64,000 nucleotides of DNA from Zymoseptoria tritici IPO323 (taxonomy: Eukaryota > Ascomycota > Dothideomycetes > Mycosphaerellales > Mycosphaerellaceae), in the NCBI RefSeq assembly GCF_000219625.1, contig NC_018200.1:434001-498000 (forward strand), in the 5' to 3' direction. The notes under the pieces are model-generated. The model ran no database searches and had not been told where the DNA came from. It worked only from the letters and a program-made list of their open reading frames with translations. Both the position numbers and the translations under genes were made by a program. Shown one piece after another: positions 11,794-23,375 of the stretch. The first letter of the stretch is position 1, and the number at the start of each line of letters is the position of its first letter.

Positions 11794-12162
11794 ATGACCA
11801 CCGACTCAGCGGCTCGACAGCCAGCTCGCAGAGCAACAACAGACTCGAATAATGGCGCAGTGAGCACGACAGCCAGCACAGCAAACAACAACGACTCGAA
11901 TGTTGACCTAGCTGTCACGAACGACGCGGCCACCATCCTCCGGGGGCTGGAAGTTGTGCACCCAGCGTCCAAGCTGCCGGTGATGGCATCGCGACAACAA
12001 GAGGCGGAAATGGGAGATGCTACGAACATAGTGATCGTGTTTGTTGGAGAGCTGCCGAAGAAGGCGGAGGAGCTGTTGCGTACGTGTTTGGAGACTAGCG
12101 AGATTGGAGGAGCTGGAGGTTGACAAGGTTGAGAACATCCGCGATCAAGGAGAGCTCATACA
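11794..12162 (+). pseudogene. Broken CCT-theta-like (TCP-1 family) chaperonin fragment
   Basis: In phase with 11488, residues encoded at about 11911-12105 read VTNDAATIL, VVHPASKL, QQEAEMGDATN and GELPKKAEELLR in order. These are hallmarks of the equatorial ATP-binding region of group II chaperonin (CCT/TCP-1) subunits, most like the theta subunit (CCT8). At 12107 the similarity continues in a different phase with EELEVDKVENIRDQGELI, which fits the next segment of CCT8-like proteins. A frameshift and a small deletion therefore separate the parts. Upstream, an Asn/Thr/Ser-rich run with DSNNGAV may be a collapsed N-terminus. A functional subunit has about 550 residues, and here only about 85 recognisable residues remain. 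It is a relic, not a functional chaperonin gene. Family assignment is from memory of conserved motifs. Confidence 0.65.
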
Positions 12163-14945
12163 CGACCGGAGTGAACGCACGACTCGACACGAGCACGCAT
12201 ACAACCAGCGCAGCGGCGCACTCGACAATCCTGCCTGCCTGCCACCACAGAAATCACGAGCATTTGAGACTTCAAGAGTATGGCTGAGAGCAACGATGTT
12301 GGCATGCCCCAGCATTCTTGCGAGGACATCTCCGCGGATATGATCTGCTGTCCACTTGCGTCTGTGCACAGAGTCACGGACGGAATTGCAGGGAGAGACA
12401 TGCTACGCCATCGGACAACATGATGACCATCCCTCAGTCCCAGCTTGGACTGGATCTCAGCCCAAGGCTTTCCTCGACTGTCACCACATCTCCAACCCAC
12501 CTCCTCACAATCGTGACTCGCTACTTTCGACCATCCGCTCCAACCACCAGTCCATCGCTACCAAGGCTGGCGGAATCCCTGCGTACCCCGGCGACTGGCT
12601 CTACCAGTCCTGCTGCTACATCCGAGGCGCGGGCTGCGGGTGGAGAGGTGAGTTGACCGCCTTTATATACGCGCCCACTCGACAAACAGGCGTATCGCTG
12701 ACGCAAATGGTCTTCACAGAATTGCCACTCCCACGCCCACGGCCAGCTACACTGTATTTGAACGAACGGGTTCAGCGGGGCGAGTCGAACGGAAAGATGG
12801 ACAGACAGACCGTTGATCCCGGACAACGATGAATGCTGCGATGAATACTGCGATGGAGGCATACATGCAGCCCTTGCCTTCCACAGCTCAGTTGCTTGAG
12901 CGGCTGACGAGACACTGAATCAAGCCCGGAGCCAATCATTTTCGAAGTCTCATTGGAGAAAGGAAGTGCTAGATTTTCTTCTGCGCTTCTAAGCTCCGCG
13001 GAGGTGCTCGCTCTCTTCGTTCCCAGGGTTCTGCTCCAGCTCCCGCGAGAAGAGAATGCCGTTGACCAGCACCAGTACGAGGGCTGCGATCCTCTATAGC
13101 CCTGCCGTACTCGGCTTCGCTTGGAGATAAGCGGCGTCTTGCCATGGTAGATTTTGACTTCTGCTTCTTCTTTGGGGCTGAATGGGGTGGCGAGGAGGCG
13201 CTGGATAAGGCGTAGTTGAATTCCTGACTTCAGATCTGTAAGTAAGTCCTGGGAGGTGTCAGCTGTGTTTTGAGGTCCAGAGCGTGATGCAATGCGGTTT
13301 TCCGATTATTGATTGGTAGGTCTGTGCTTCATCTGAGCGGTCTTTACATTCGTTTGCCAGCTGACACAGCGAAAGCTTCGAGACGAGTTGAGGCCTCCCA
13401 AAGAAGACGGCGTTGGACCGGGCGCCGAGAAGAGACACCTCACGGATGATTCTGGTTGATGCCAGAGGCTTCATTCAGGGTAGATTGCCGTCTGCTCGTA
13501 GGAGAGCTCCGGCAACTTGGACCACGCTCAAGTCGTGCCAACCAGCCTCGTCTTCACTTGAACCTTGTGTTGAGTGATGCTTGCTCCTCGTCCTGGATTT
13601 GTAGCTATCGGTCCGCTGTGCTTCCGAGGGAGATAGCAGACGTCAATCTGTGCAGTGTCCGCACCAGCACATCCAGATCTCTGCGCCTTTCGCGCATTGA
13701 TGATTTCAATGCGCCGGGTCGATGTGGTGGCGCTGGCCGACAGCAATAGCTGATAGTCGGTAGTTGAGTGGTCAAATGCCGGCATTCGCATTCATCTTGG
13801 CCAACGTGGGCTCCCACGCTGGTCCCTCGAAATTATCCCTGGTCCCATCGTTCTGGAAGTCCACACCCGCCCAGACATTGCTCCTTGCGGCGCTGCTTGA
13901 GATGTTTCTCCGCCCTCTGCACGATTTCATATGGCCCCTTACCTCACCCAATATGGCCCGTCTCATCATCTTCCCACGCCTCGTCCTCGTCCTCGTACTA
14001 ATCAATCCAATCCTCCTCCCACTCCTCCCAGCCATCCTCTTTCAGCCGCAGTGATGAATGATCCGCGAAGAAGAAGAAGAAGAAGAAGAAGAAGCGGACT
14101 TCCGATGGACCCTCCACATTCGTCGCAGAGCGACACACCTGCCAACGTTTTGACGGCCAGCTTCCGCTGTTACAACCGTCTCCGAATGCTGTGGATTGGC
14201 GGCACAAGCAGCTCTTTGACCCCGTTCTTAGCTGCCCGAGGCACGCAGCACTGACCCGTCACAAGTCCTGGTCCGTAAATCAAACTTTTCACGAGGTATT
14301 CTAGTCCAGGCGACAGCATACGATTCATACCCGAGGAAGCCGAAGCCAAAGCTAAAGCCCGCACATGCTCAGGTATTAGAAAGACTAGCCAGTCTTGCTA
14401 AGAACACCTTCGCAATTGCCCCTGCAGGAACAACAAGGCCGAGACCACGGGATACCAGTTATTGCTGCACCTCCCTCCCTACGCCATATAATCCCTGGAT
14501 CCAACTGGCCGTGAACTTCGTCGTTGACCTGCAAGCAAGAGTCGCTCAGACGACGCAACGTACAAGGACATGATGACTTTTACCTGCCGTCTCACGAAAG
14601 AACACCACTTTGTGCCGGTCCTGTCAATCGATGCTAACGACTGTGCTTATCCCTTTCTCCATTTCAACTTCCGTGTGGCCAAGACATAGTCAGACCGAGG
14701 GATGCAGTTCATCTCTTCATTTTCTGCTTAGCATTTGCCGAAAGCTATCGTCGTCCTTTCACGCAGAGACGGATAGCTAATCCGAGAACAGCAACAAGAG
14801 ACTGGAGAACTACATCAGACCGATCTCCTCCTCAACCGCTAGACACTTTCTCGATCCTTCCATCAGGATGCGCAGAACTCTCGAACTGCTCCGCTGTAGA
14901 TTCCAGAGACCGGAAATCCCATCTTCCTACTCTTCTACCTATCTT
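12163..14945. other. No supported gene over about 2.8 kb
   Basis: Frames of 60-160 codons overlap on both strands without recognisable domains (for example plus 12356-12832, plus 13764-14054). A GAA microsatellite lies at 14067-14094. GC balance persists until about 14945, where the composition changes abruptly to the RIP-mutated block. Confidence 0.4.
14067..14094 (+). repeat. (GAA)n microsatellite
   Basis: About nine perfect GAA units (14067-14094). This is simple sequence outside any convincing gene. Confidence 0.9.
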
Positions 14946-14949
14946 TTCG

Positions 14950-15332
14950 AAAAGTTTAATATAAGAAGGAACCTAAGGCCGACCTTTCTTATACGAAGAA
15001 ATTCTAACATAGTAACAACGTATCGTAGAGAGGGTTAAATAGGTAATAGCCTTCTTCGTTAATACCGGTTATAACCCTTAACCCGCGGATATAGATCTCT
15101 CGCTACTATAGCCTTACCTCCTACGAGAAACCGAAGTTAGCGCGGGACGGCAACTTTAAAGTAATTAGTATAAAGAACATCTAATTAATCTAAATCTAAT
15201 AGACCTTTCGAGAAGTTCGACTAATACCTACCGAGTTACCCTTCCGCTAACTATAGAAATCGAGAATATCTTCTATACGTTCTTACTCCGCTTAGCCGTA
15301 AACAACCTCTTACCCGGCTAAGTATATATACT
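14950..15332. mobile_element. Left flank of an older RIP-mutated sequence
   Basis: Composition switches near 14950 to DNA almost free of CpA and TpG but rich in TpA, while CpG is kept. This is the RIP signature. The stretch precedes the Gypsy insertion and is continuous with the right flank (23376 onward) once the Gypsy element and one copy of its ACTAC target duplication are removed. No terminal repeat or family is recognisable. Only RIP of an earlier repeated sequence is supported. Confidence 0.55.
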
Positions 15333-15337
15333 ACTAC

Positions 15338-15501
15338 TATTACGGCTTAAATAGAAGGAAGAGACGTAATTCTAATAACTCGGTAAATAGATAAGTTTAT
15401 ATATAATGCTATAGAAGAGAGTCTAAGAAGGACTCGAAGATATATAGAAATAGTTACGGCCTTAGGTATCCCGGAGGTAGGTACGGAGACCGGCCGTAAT
15501 A
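15338..15501 (-). repeat. Gypsy 3' LTR (164 bp)
   Basis: Identical over all 164 bp to 23207-23370. It lies downstream of the polypurine tract on the minus strand and is therefore the 3' LTR. It is preceded on the plus strand by the target duplication ACTAC. The LTR contains just one CpA/TpG dinucleotide (in a TGC), showing saturation of mutation. Confidence 0.92.
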
Positions 15502-15515
15502 CTACCCCCCCCTTT
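15502..15515 (-). other. Gypsy polypurine tract
   Basis: On the minus strand this reads AAAGGGGGGGGTAG, immediately upstream of the 3' LTR. It is the expected position and composition of the plus-strand primer of an LTR retrotransposon, and it fixes the element's orientation as minus. Confidence 0.8.
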
Positions 15516-16189
15516 AAAAGGCGAGAGGCCCGCGAGTATAGTAAAGGTACGGTAAGCGTAAGCTCTAGTATATATATTACGTAGCTACGGCGACGGCGAG
15601 GTGTCGTAGTAGTAGAGCGCGGTATTGTTCGGTATAGCGGTAGGGCGACGAGATTACGACCGGTAAGTACGGCGGTACGAATATCTAAGACTTACGGAAA
15701 CGATTTATACGGAAGCTAGAAACGCTAAATCCGCTAAGAAATAGTTAGCTAATAAGAGGTTAGAGAACTCCTATAACATTCGAGGAGGTAATCGTAAGCC
15801 CGGACGGTTATTTACGTAGACGTAGCTACTTAAGGGTAACGTTAGATTCCGGATAGTTATTTACGTAGGCGTAGCTACTTATAGGTAATAGACGGTCGGT
15901 AAACTATTATATATGCCTAACTTCTACTAGCGGCCCTAGTCGTAGGCTCGTATTACTCTATATTAACCCGCGATACGTTAGTTATTAAGTCTAACGCGGC
16001 GTAAGACTAAAGTCGATACTAGCGTATAAATAATAATCCGAACGAGCGTATACTATAGGCCTCTACTACCTAAAGGTAGTAGCGTTACGGGCTATAGGCG
16101 TAAGTTCCGTATTTAGTCGTCCTACGTAATAGCTTCGTTCGGAACCTAGCCTAGTAGTAGTTTAAAGGCGACGTAAATAGACAACTTAG

Positions 16190-19100
16190 GGTAGTCGTAG
16201 TAAAAGTTAGCTAGCGCTACTATTCTATATCTAACGACGTTTTTAGCGGGCTCCTATATAGCCTCTAAACGCTTATATCCTTTCTAGTATACGAGGTATT
16301 AAGTACTCGGCGGTAATAGCTTACTCTTACCTTTCCTTCCTAGTACGTTTCGCGTATATATATTAAGTATTCGCTCTACCTCGTATTCCTCGTAGTTAGT
16401 ATTACCGTCGCTATCTAGGACTATTTCGGCTAGCGGTAGCGGCGCTAGCGATTAACTAGGTAAGGGGTCGTCGGAGGCTAGTCGTAGTAGGGCGTTATTA
16501 AAGATGTCGTCGATCTTAAGGTCCGGTAGTAGCTCGAGGCGGTAGGTACTAGGCATAACCTTAATAACCCTATATAGTCTAAGAAGCTTATAATCGAGGG
16601 AGATAGATAGCCGCTTAGTTTTAATGTTTTTTCGGTTTAAGCGTACTATATCGCTAACCTTATATAGTACGGATAGTTCTCGGTATAGGTTAGCTACGTC
16701 GGTTTAGCGGGCTTAAGTAAGGCGGATTTCTTACTATATATAAGTATAAAGGGTTTTTATCGTTTTAGCGAAGTCGGTCGTAGCTTAAGCTAATAATCGT
16801 TACCTATATAGGAGAAGCGGAAGTTCTAGCTCTATATCGATATCGGTAAAACGAGGATTACGGCCTATGTTCGCGAAGAATAGTAAGACTCCGGTTAATT
16901 TAGATATATAGTTATTTATAGCGAACTCTACGATTAGTAGCTAGTCGACCTAGTCGTTTTAGCGGTAAGAGACGAAAGAGCGGAGGTACGTTTCTATTAT
17001 CTTATTAGTATTCTCCGATTAACTATTAGTCTTAGGGTAATACGAGGACGATAGCTTACGTAAGACTCCTAGTATCTTATAGAGTCTAGCCTAGAAGGCC
17101 GATACGAATTAAGGACTACGATCGGATACTAAGCTAATAGGGAAGCTATAGCGTAACTAAACGTAGCGTAGAAATATACGTACGTAGTAATTAGCTTCTA
17201 TAGACAAGACGGGAATTAGGTAGCGTTCCTTAGTTATACGGTCTATAACGGTTATAATGTTACGATAGGTCGCTTAATCCGCGTAGCTCTTACTTAGTAG
17301 TAGATTAATAACGAAGTCTACTATAACATCGGTCTATAGTTTAGCTAGCGTTTTAAGGGAGCGAAGGAGGGATTAGTAAGCGAGGTTGCTTAGTTTATTA
17401 TTACGGTAAGCGTAATTTCGGATATATCGACTAATTAAGCGAGCTATTCGTAGCTAGAAGAAGTAGCGGCTAACTAGGCCGAAGGTTTTAGCTTAGCTAG
17501 GGTATCTAGCTATAGGTAACTCGTAATATAAGCGTAGTATAGAGGAACGGAGGCTAGACTTATCGTCGTTACTATCGCTAGGGATATAGAGACTCTAGGA
17601 TCCGTACCGGTTACGGATATATAGTATACCGTTCTCGGAGCGTACGTCGTCCGGTTAGTACTTAATTTTACCTAGTAGCGGAACGGTAGATCCCTTCGCT
17701 AGTTACGAAATAGCGGTACGGACTTCCGCGCCGGCTTAGCTTTAATAAGTAGCCTAAATAGTTTAAACTAGAGCTAGTAAGGATTCTAGTACGTAAACGA
17801 GAAGGCTAGATATATTTAGCTAGTATCCTACGAGATACTTTAGTTAAAGAATCGTCTAATACTAATACTATAGTCGAGGATCGTTCGGTAAAGAGGGGAG
17901 GTCTTATAGTAGACGTATAAGGGCGTCTACCTTACTATTACTTTTACCGGAGACGAAGGAGATAGTAAAATTAAATTATAATAAGAACTCGGCCTAACGG
18001 GCCTATCGTCTATTTAATACTTTAGTAGTTATAAAGTATTCGAGGTTCTTATAGTCGGAAAGGACCTTAACTAGTTTACTATCGTCTAAGGCGAGCTCTA
18101 GTCGCTATTCTTCGAAGGCCTTAATAATAGCTATTAACTCCTTATCGTAGTTATATTTAGCTAGCGACATCTTCTTCGAGAGGTAGGTAACTAGTCGCAT
18201 TACGCCGTCCCTATTACGTTACGAAAGTACGGCCGTGGTAACGAAGTTAGAAGTATCGGTTTCTAGGATAGTTTCGAGCCCGGGTATAAAGTAGGCGAGG
18301 ACTAGAGCTTTCGTAAAGCGGAGCTTTATTTCGTCGAAGGCTTACTAATATTATAGCGTCTAAGCGAACGGTAGGTATCGAGACTTCGTAGGTAGAAGCT
18401 TAGCCTATAGGTCTCGATTAGGATCTAAGGGAGTTATATACGTAAGGGCTATTAATAGTACGGCTAGCTTTAAGAACTTTTTAATAAAGCGGCGGTAGAA
18501 ATTAGCGAATCTAAGGAATAATTAAACGTCCTTTACGTAGGTAGGAGTCTCCTATTCTTAGACGGCGGCTACCTTCTTAGGGTCTATACTAATACTATCT
18601 TTACCGATAATAAGGCCTAGGTATTTAGTTTCTTAAACGAAGAACTTAGACTTCTCGATATCGATAGGTAGTCCGGTAGAGTAAAGCCGGTCGATAACTA
18701 GTCGGACGTACTTCTCGTACTCTTCGAGGCTATTACTAAAAATAAGGACGTTATCGAGGTAAGCTAAGTAGAAGTCGTCTAGGTATTTACGTAGCGAGTA
18801 GTTAATTACTACTTAAAAGGTACTTAGTACGTTATATAGGCCGAATAGTATAGCTAGACATTTAAACTAACTATAACGCGTAGTAAAAGCGGTTTTATAT
18901 TTATCCCCCTAGGTAATACGTATTCGGTTAAACGCGGCGATAATATCTAGCTTTATAAAGTATTTCTTAGAGCTAAGGCGAGTAAGGGTGTCCTAAACGA
19001 GCGGGATCGGATATCGGTTCTTAATAGTTACGGCATTAAGAGCCCTATAGTTAATATAGACTCGTAATCTACCGCCTAGCTTACGAACGACGATAACTAG

Positions 19101-22100
19101 AGCGGCTACCTCGGACGTAGTAGGGCGAATTATTTTCTTAGCGAGTATATCGTTAACCTACTTCTTTAGTATATTTTCTTCTTATCCTAAGAGGCGGTAT
19201 AGACGCCGGAAGGGTAGCGATGTACCTAGCTTAAGCTCGATATAGTAATTAACGCCCTCTTTATAAGGGGATAGTATATCGGCTTCCTCGCGGCTAAAGG
19301 CGTAAGCTAGGTCTTATAGGTACTACGGAAGTTTCTTAACCGCGTCTACGGTCGTAGATTTAGAGCCTATTATAAACTTCTCGTAATCTTCGATAGTAGT
19401 TACGTAGGCTAAAGGTCCCTTCGGAGGCGATAACTAGTAGGTAAAGACTTTAGCGTTAGGGCGGTAAGACATTAGTTTAATAGCGCGCGCGCTAATCTCT
19501 ATTAGCTCGACGGGCGAACCGCTAGTAATATATTCGATACTAACTATAGGAGCCTATAGCTCTACTTTAGGGTAGAGGAGAGGGGCGACTTTAGGTAGAG
19601 TTTAGTATCGAGGGTAGAAATCTAGCGGTTTAACGTAAGAGTAGTTAATTAATTACGCGCTAATAATGTCGCCTTTTACGGAGGTACTTAGCGCGTACTC
19701 GGCTACGAACGCGACTCGGCTAGTACTCTAGTAGATATATAGCTCGTATCGATTAAACTAAGGTAGCCCGAGTACTATATCGTAGTTTAGATCTACGACG
19801 AACATAAGTAACTATTTAAGGTAGCCTAAGATATTTATAGTAACTAGTATATAGTACGTAATCCGCTTAGAAGTAGAGGAGCCGTCGGCTATACTAAGCG
19901 ACCGTAATAAGGCTAGAGGGAAGTAATCGAAGCCCTTAGCGGCTATTTAACTAATAAACGAAGTATTTATACCCGGATTAAGGTAAGCGGTATATCGTTT
20001 ACGTCCTTAAAGGCCGACTTTTAGTACGAGGTATAGCTCTATAGTCGGCTCTAAGGTTTCCTCGGTCTAGAGCGAAGTATATAGGGAAGCTACCGATAGC
20101 TTTAGCTATTCGGTACTAATAGTCTCGAGTCTACCTACTTCCTAGCCGAGGCGGTAGACGCTCCTTTTCCCTAGTCGGAATCGGTTAAGGAGTTAGAGAC
20201 TTCTTCGATACGAGCGGAGTTAACGGTAGCTACGGTAGCGCTAGGTTTTAGTACCTAAACGCTCTTAGAGGTAAAGCCTTTTATTAGATAGAGGTCGTAC
20301 TAAGGGCGGTAACTAATCTCTCGGTAACGGAAGTAGCGGTCTTTATCTTAAAAGCGCTTTCGCTTAGCGTCTATTAGGCGAGGGAGGTTAAGGTACTTAT
20401 CTATAAGGACGTATTTCCTCGGGTTAGTCGTAGAGGAGGTAGTAGTAGCCGCTAAGGTAGACGAGCGCGAGCCGCTACCTCGCTTTAAACCTCGCTCCTT
20501 ATTACTCTTATTAGCTTCGAGTGCCGTAGAAGTAGCCTTAGTACTACGGGGGTAATTAGCTTTAAGGTCGTCGAAGTCGATATCGACTTAATCGTATTAT
20601 TCTATAAGCTCCTCGGCCGTCTTAATTCTTAGGCTAACGAGACGCTATCGGAAGCGGAAGTTTAGCTTCCTTTTTAAGGTATCTAGTTCGGAGGTTAGAG
20701 TCTAATCTATATAAGGACGGAGTTCGAGGTAATAGTTATAGAAGTCTATAAACGATTCGGAGTTGCCCTATTTTAGGCGCTCTATCTTAGATCTCGTATA
20801 GTTAGCTCGATTTAGGTCTATATAGCGTACGTTTATCTATACGAATAGTTGTTTAACCGTAGTAAAGTATAGAGAGGTCGGAGTATTAGCGTAGGAGTCT
20901 AACCTAGATAGTATACGTAACTTTAGTAGTTACTAGATAGTACTACCGGTATATTAGTAGATAAATCCGAGGGAGTCTTTAACGCTCCTAAACTTAGTAG
21001 CGTTAAGAAGTATATCTATAGATCGGAGCTATTATTCGTATCTAGGCTTAGTCTTACCCCCTATAAACTTCTTAGGGTATTAAATACCTCGAGCGATTTT
21101 ATATCCTCTTAATATAGTAGGGTCGTAGGTAGTAAGGTTCGATACGATCGATATCGGTATACTAGAGTAATAGTAGCTACGACGGTCGTTATCGTTATCG
21201 CGGTCGCGACGGCGGTTACCGCGACGGTTATTACGGCGACTATCGCGACGATAGTCGCTAAAGTCGTCCTCTAAGCTAGGCTCGCTATAGCTTAGAAACC
21301 TAGGATTTCGAGATTAATACCGGTATAAAACCGGTACCGCTAGTCGCGGAGGTAGTACTATAGTAGTATTTACTCGTCGCTTAAGCGAGAGCGATCGGGC
21401 TAAACGTTAATATCCTAACGGAGGGTTAAATGTTACTACTCGCTTACCGAGGGTTTTCTTAAGCTACTTAATACGAGCCTTAAGTACGTCTTACGTATCG
21501 CCGGATCCTTTAGCTATTACGAGAGTAGCTTAACTCTACTCGGCTTTAGCGATAAGGGTATTAATTTCTTACTCGGTACGCGTAAGACCTTCTTCGCGCT
21601 CCTTAATAGTCTTATAAAAGGCCTCGGCTTAGTTCTTATATTTAAGGATTAGCCTATCCTTATTATCGCTCTAAATTACGCGGTTAAGGTCCTTAATTTT
21701 ATCTAGAGCGAGCTAATAGTTAACGTAGTAAGCGTCGAACCGGAGTCGCTATATCTCGTAGCTCTCGTAAAGGACATCTTAGTTCTAGAGGGTTTCGTTA
21801 AAAGATTAATAGATAGATCCTACTAGCTAATAAGCGATTATAGGGTTCTTTTTAACGAAAGCCTTAAAACGCTCGACTATTATATTAGCGAGGATACTAA
21901 GGGCGAGAGTCGTAACTAGTCCGTCTAGAAGTTTAATACGGACCTTAGGGACTAGTATAGGGTCTATAGCGCTAGTAGGGCTAGAGAAGACTTTACTATC
22001 GTTAAAGAAGGCTCTAAGGTCGAAGGCTACGGTATCTATTTAAGGTAGGCCTTCCTCTTTCTTCTTAGCTAGCTCTATATAGCGCTAATATAGAGTCGGC

Positions 22101-22340
22101 TCTTATCCTTAAGTCTAAGACTCCTCTTCTTCTTCGCCTAGTCCTTTAGTATCGAAGTCTTCCGGTAGGAAGGAGCGACGAACCTTCGCCGGCCTATACT
22201 TTAAGGCGCTACGCTCGGGGGAGGTAGTATTACTACGGGCTATTTTAGTTTTAGTCGGAGCGGTCGGCGTAGCTAGTAAGGGTAGAGGTAAAGGCGTAGA
22301 TAGTAAAGAGTCGATCGAGGGAGAGCGGTCGTATCGGTAG
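16190..22340 (-). pseudogene. Gypsy gag-pol with C-terminal chromodomain, destroyed by RIP
   Basis: Read on the minus strand from about 22340 downward, a Ser/Pro-rich Gag N-terminus (about 22.3-22.0 kb) is followed by a zinc-knuckle-like segment near 20.31-20.35 kb. In that segment the expected Cys codons read Tyr, as TGY to TAY changes would give. Reverse transcriptase is clear: YLD followed by N (18750-18761) replaces the catalytic YLDD, in the context VLIFSNSLEEY. RNase H follows at about 18.3-18.0 kb (TDTSNF and YDKELIAIIKAFEEWR). The integrase region is at about 17.5-16.5 kb. A chromodomain lies at about 16.25-16.42 kb (YEEYEVERIL, then YLVY and KGYKRLEAI, with Trp replaced by stop). Dozens of TAG/TAA stops make it non-coding today. 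The ends of the frame are approximate. Confidence 0.85.
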
Positions 22341-23206
22341 ACGTAGAAGAGAGGGTTCGCTAAATATCGGCCTATATAAAAGTAACGGAGTAGTAGCTAA
22401 TTAGTTTACCGCGCGATTCGTAAGAAAATAGAGGAAACGTTATACTAGGAGTAGGTATTAGTTAGGTACTAGTAGGGCATAAACGAGTCGATAATATTAA
22501 TAGCTTTAAACGAGAAGTCGATAGTTAAGTCCTACTTAGGTAAGCGGTTATACTCGGTATATATCGTTTTCTACGTAAGGGTATTAGGTAGCGAACTAAG
22601 GAGCCTACTCGTATAGAATATAGATATACGGGCGCCTTACGACGGTCGGAGTCTACTCGTTACTATTGTCCTCGCCTTATCTAATCTATTCTACGTATAT
22701 GTCCCTTATTCCTTAATCTCTTTCTCGTCTAAGACGGGAGTACGTATACTAGCGTAACGCTAAGGTCGTATAGGAATTCGAAGTACGTACTTATAGTAGT
22801 ACTAGCGGTAAGGAGAATATTCGAGCTTACGCGCTAGCGTAGGATATAGGTTTTCCGAGTCTAGAGTATATCCGTATACTTATCGTAGTCTAGAGTACCT
22901 AAGTACTAATCTAGCGTACCTAAGTACGGTCGAGTCTAGCGTATATAAGTACGGTCGAGTCTAGAGCGTAGTAGTACGCTAAGTCTAGAGCGCCTACGTA
23001 CGCTATCGGTAATATCGCTTAAGGTATAGTATCGTCCTAAGAGGTACTAAGATTAACTCGGAAGTACTTAGTTCTAGAGGCGCTTATAGCTAATATTAAG
23101 GCGCCTACGTAATATCGCGATATTGCTCCTATAGCTATAGCGTCGGTAGATCGGTATAGCTAGCCTATACTATAATCGTTAAATTATACTTAGGGGTATA
23201 TAAATA

Positions 23207-23370
23207 TATTACGGCTTAAATAGAAGGAAGAGACGTAATTCTAATAACTCGGTAAATAGATAAGTTTATATATAATGCTATAGAAGAGAGTCTAAGAAGG
23301 ACTCGAAGATATATAGAAATAGTTACGGCCTTAGGTATCCCGGAGGTAGGTACGGAGACCGGCCGTAATA
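23207..23370 (-). repeat. Gypsy 5' LTR (164 bp)
   Basis: Identical to the LTR at 15338-15501 and followed on the plus strand by the target duplication ACTAC (23371-23375). Just inside it, on the minus strand, an A/T-rich TATATTTATATACCCC occupies the primer-binding-site position. It is too mutated to name the tRNA. Confidence 0.92.
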
Positions 23371-23375
23371 ACTAC

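Larger units (their letters stand above)
15338..23370 (-). mobile_element. Complete Ty3/Gypsy LTR retrotransposon (chromovirus), RIP-inactivated
   Basis: The element is 8033 bp, bounded by identical 164-bp LTRs (15338-15501 and 23207-23370) and a 5-bp target duplication ACTAC (15333-15337 and 23371-23375). The LTR termini are TATTACGGC and GCCGTAATA, perfect inverted repeats. This is what RIP would make of TG...CA ends. A C-run just inside the left LTR (a G-run on the minus strand) marks the polypurine tract, so transcription is on the minus strand. Gag, reverse transcriptase, RNase H, integrase and chromodomain remnants occur in that order from high to low coordinates. Stops are abundant and almost all TAG/TAA. 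It is nested in older mutated DNA. Confidence 0.92.
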
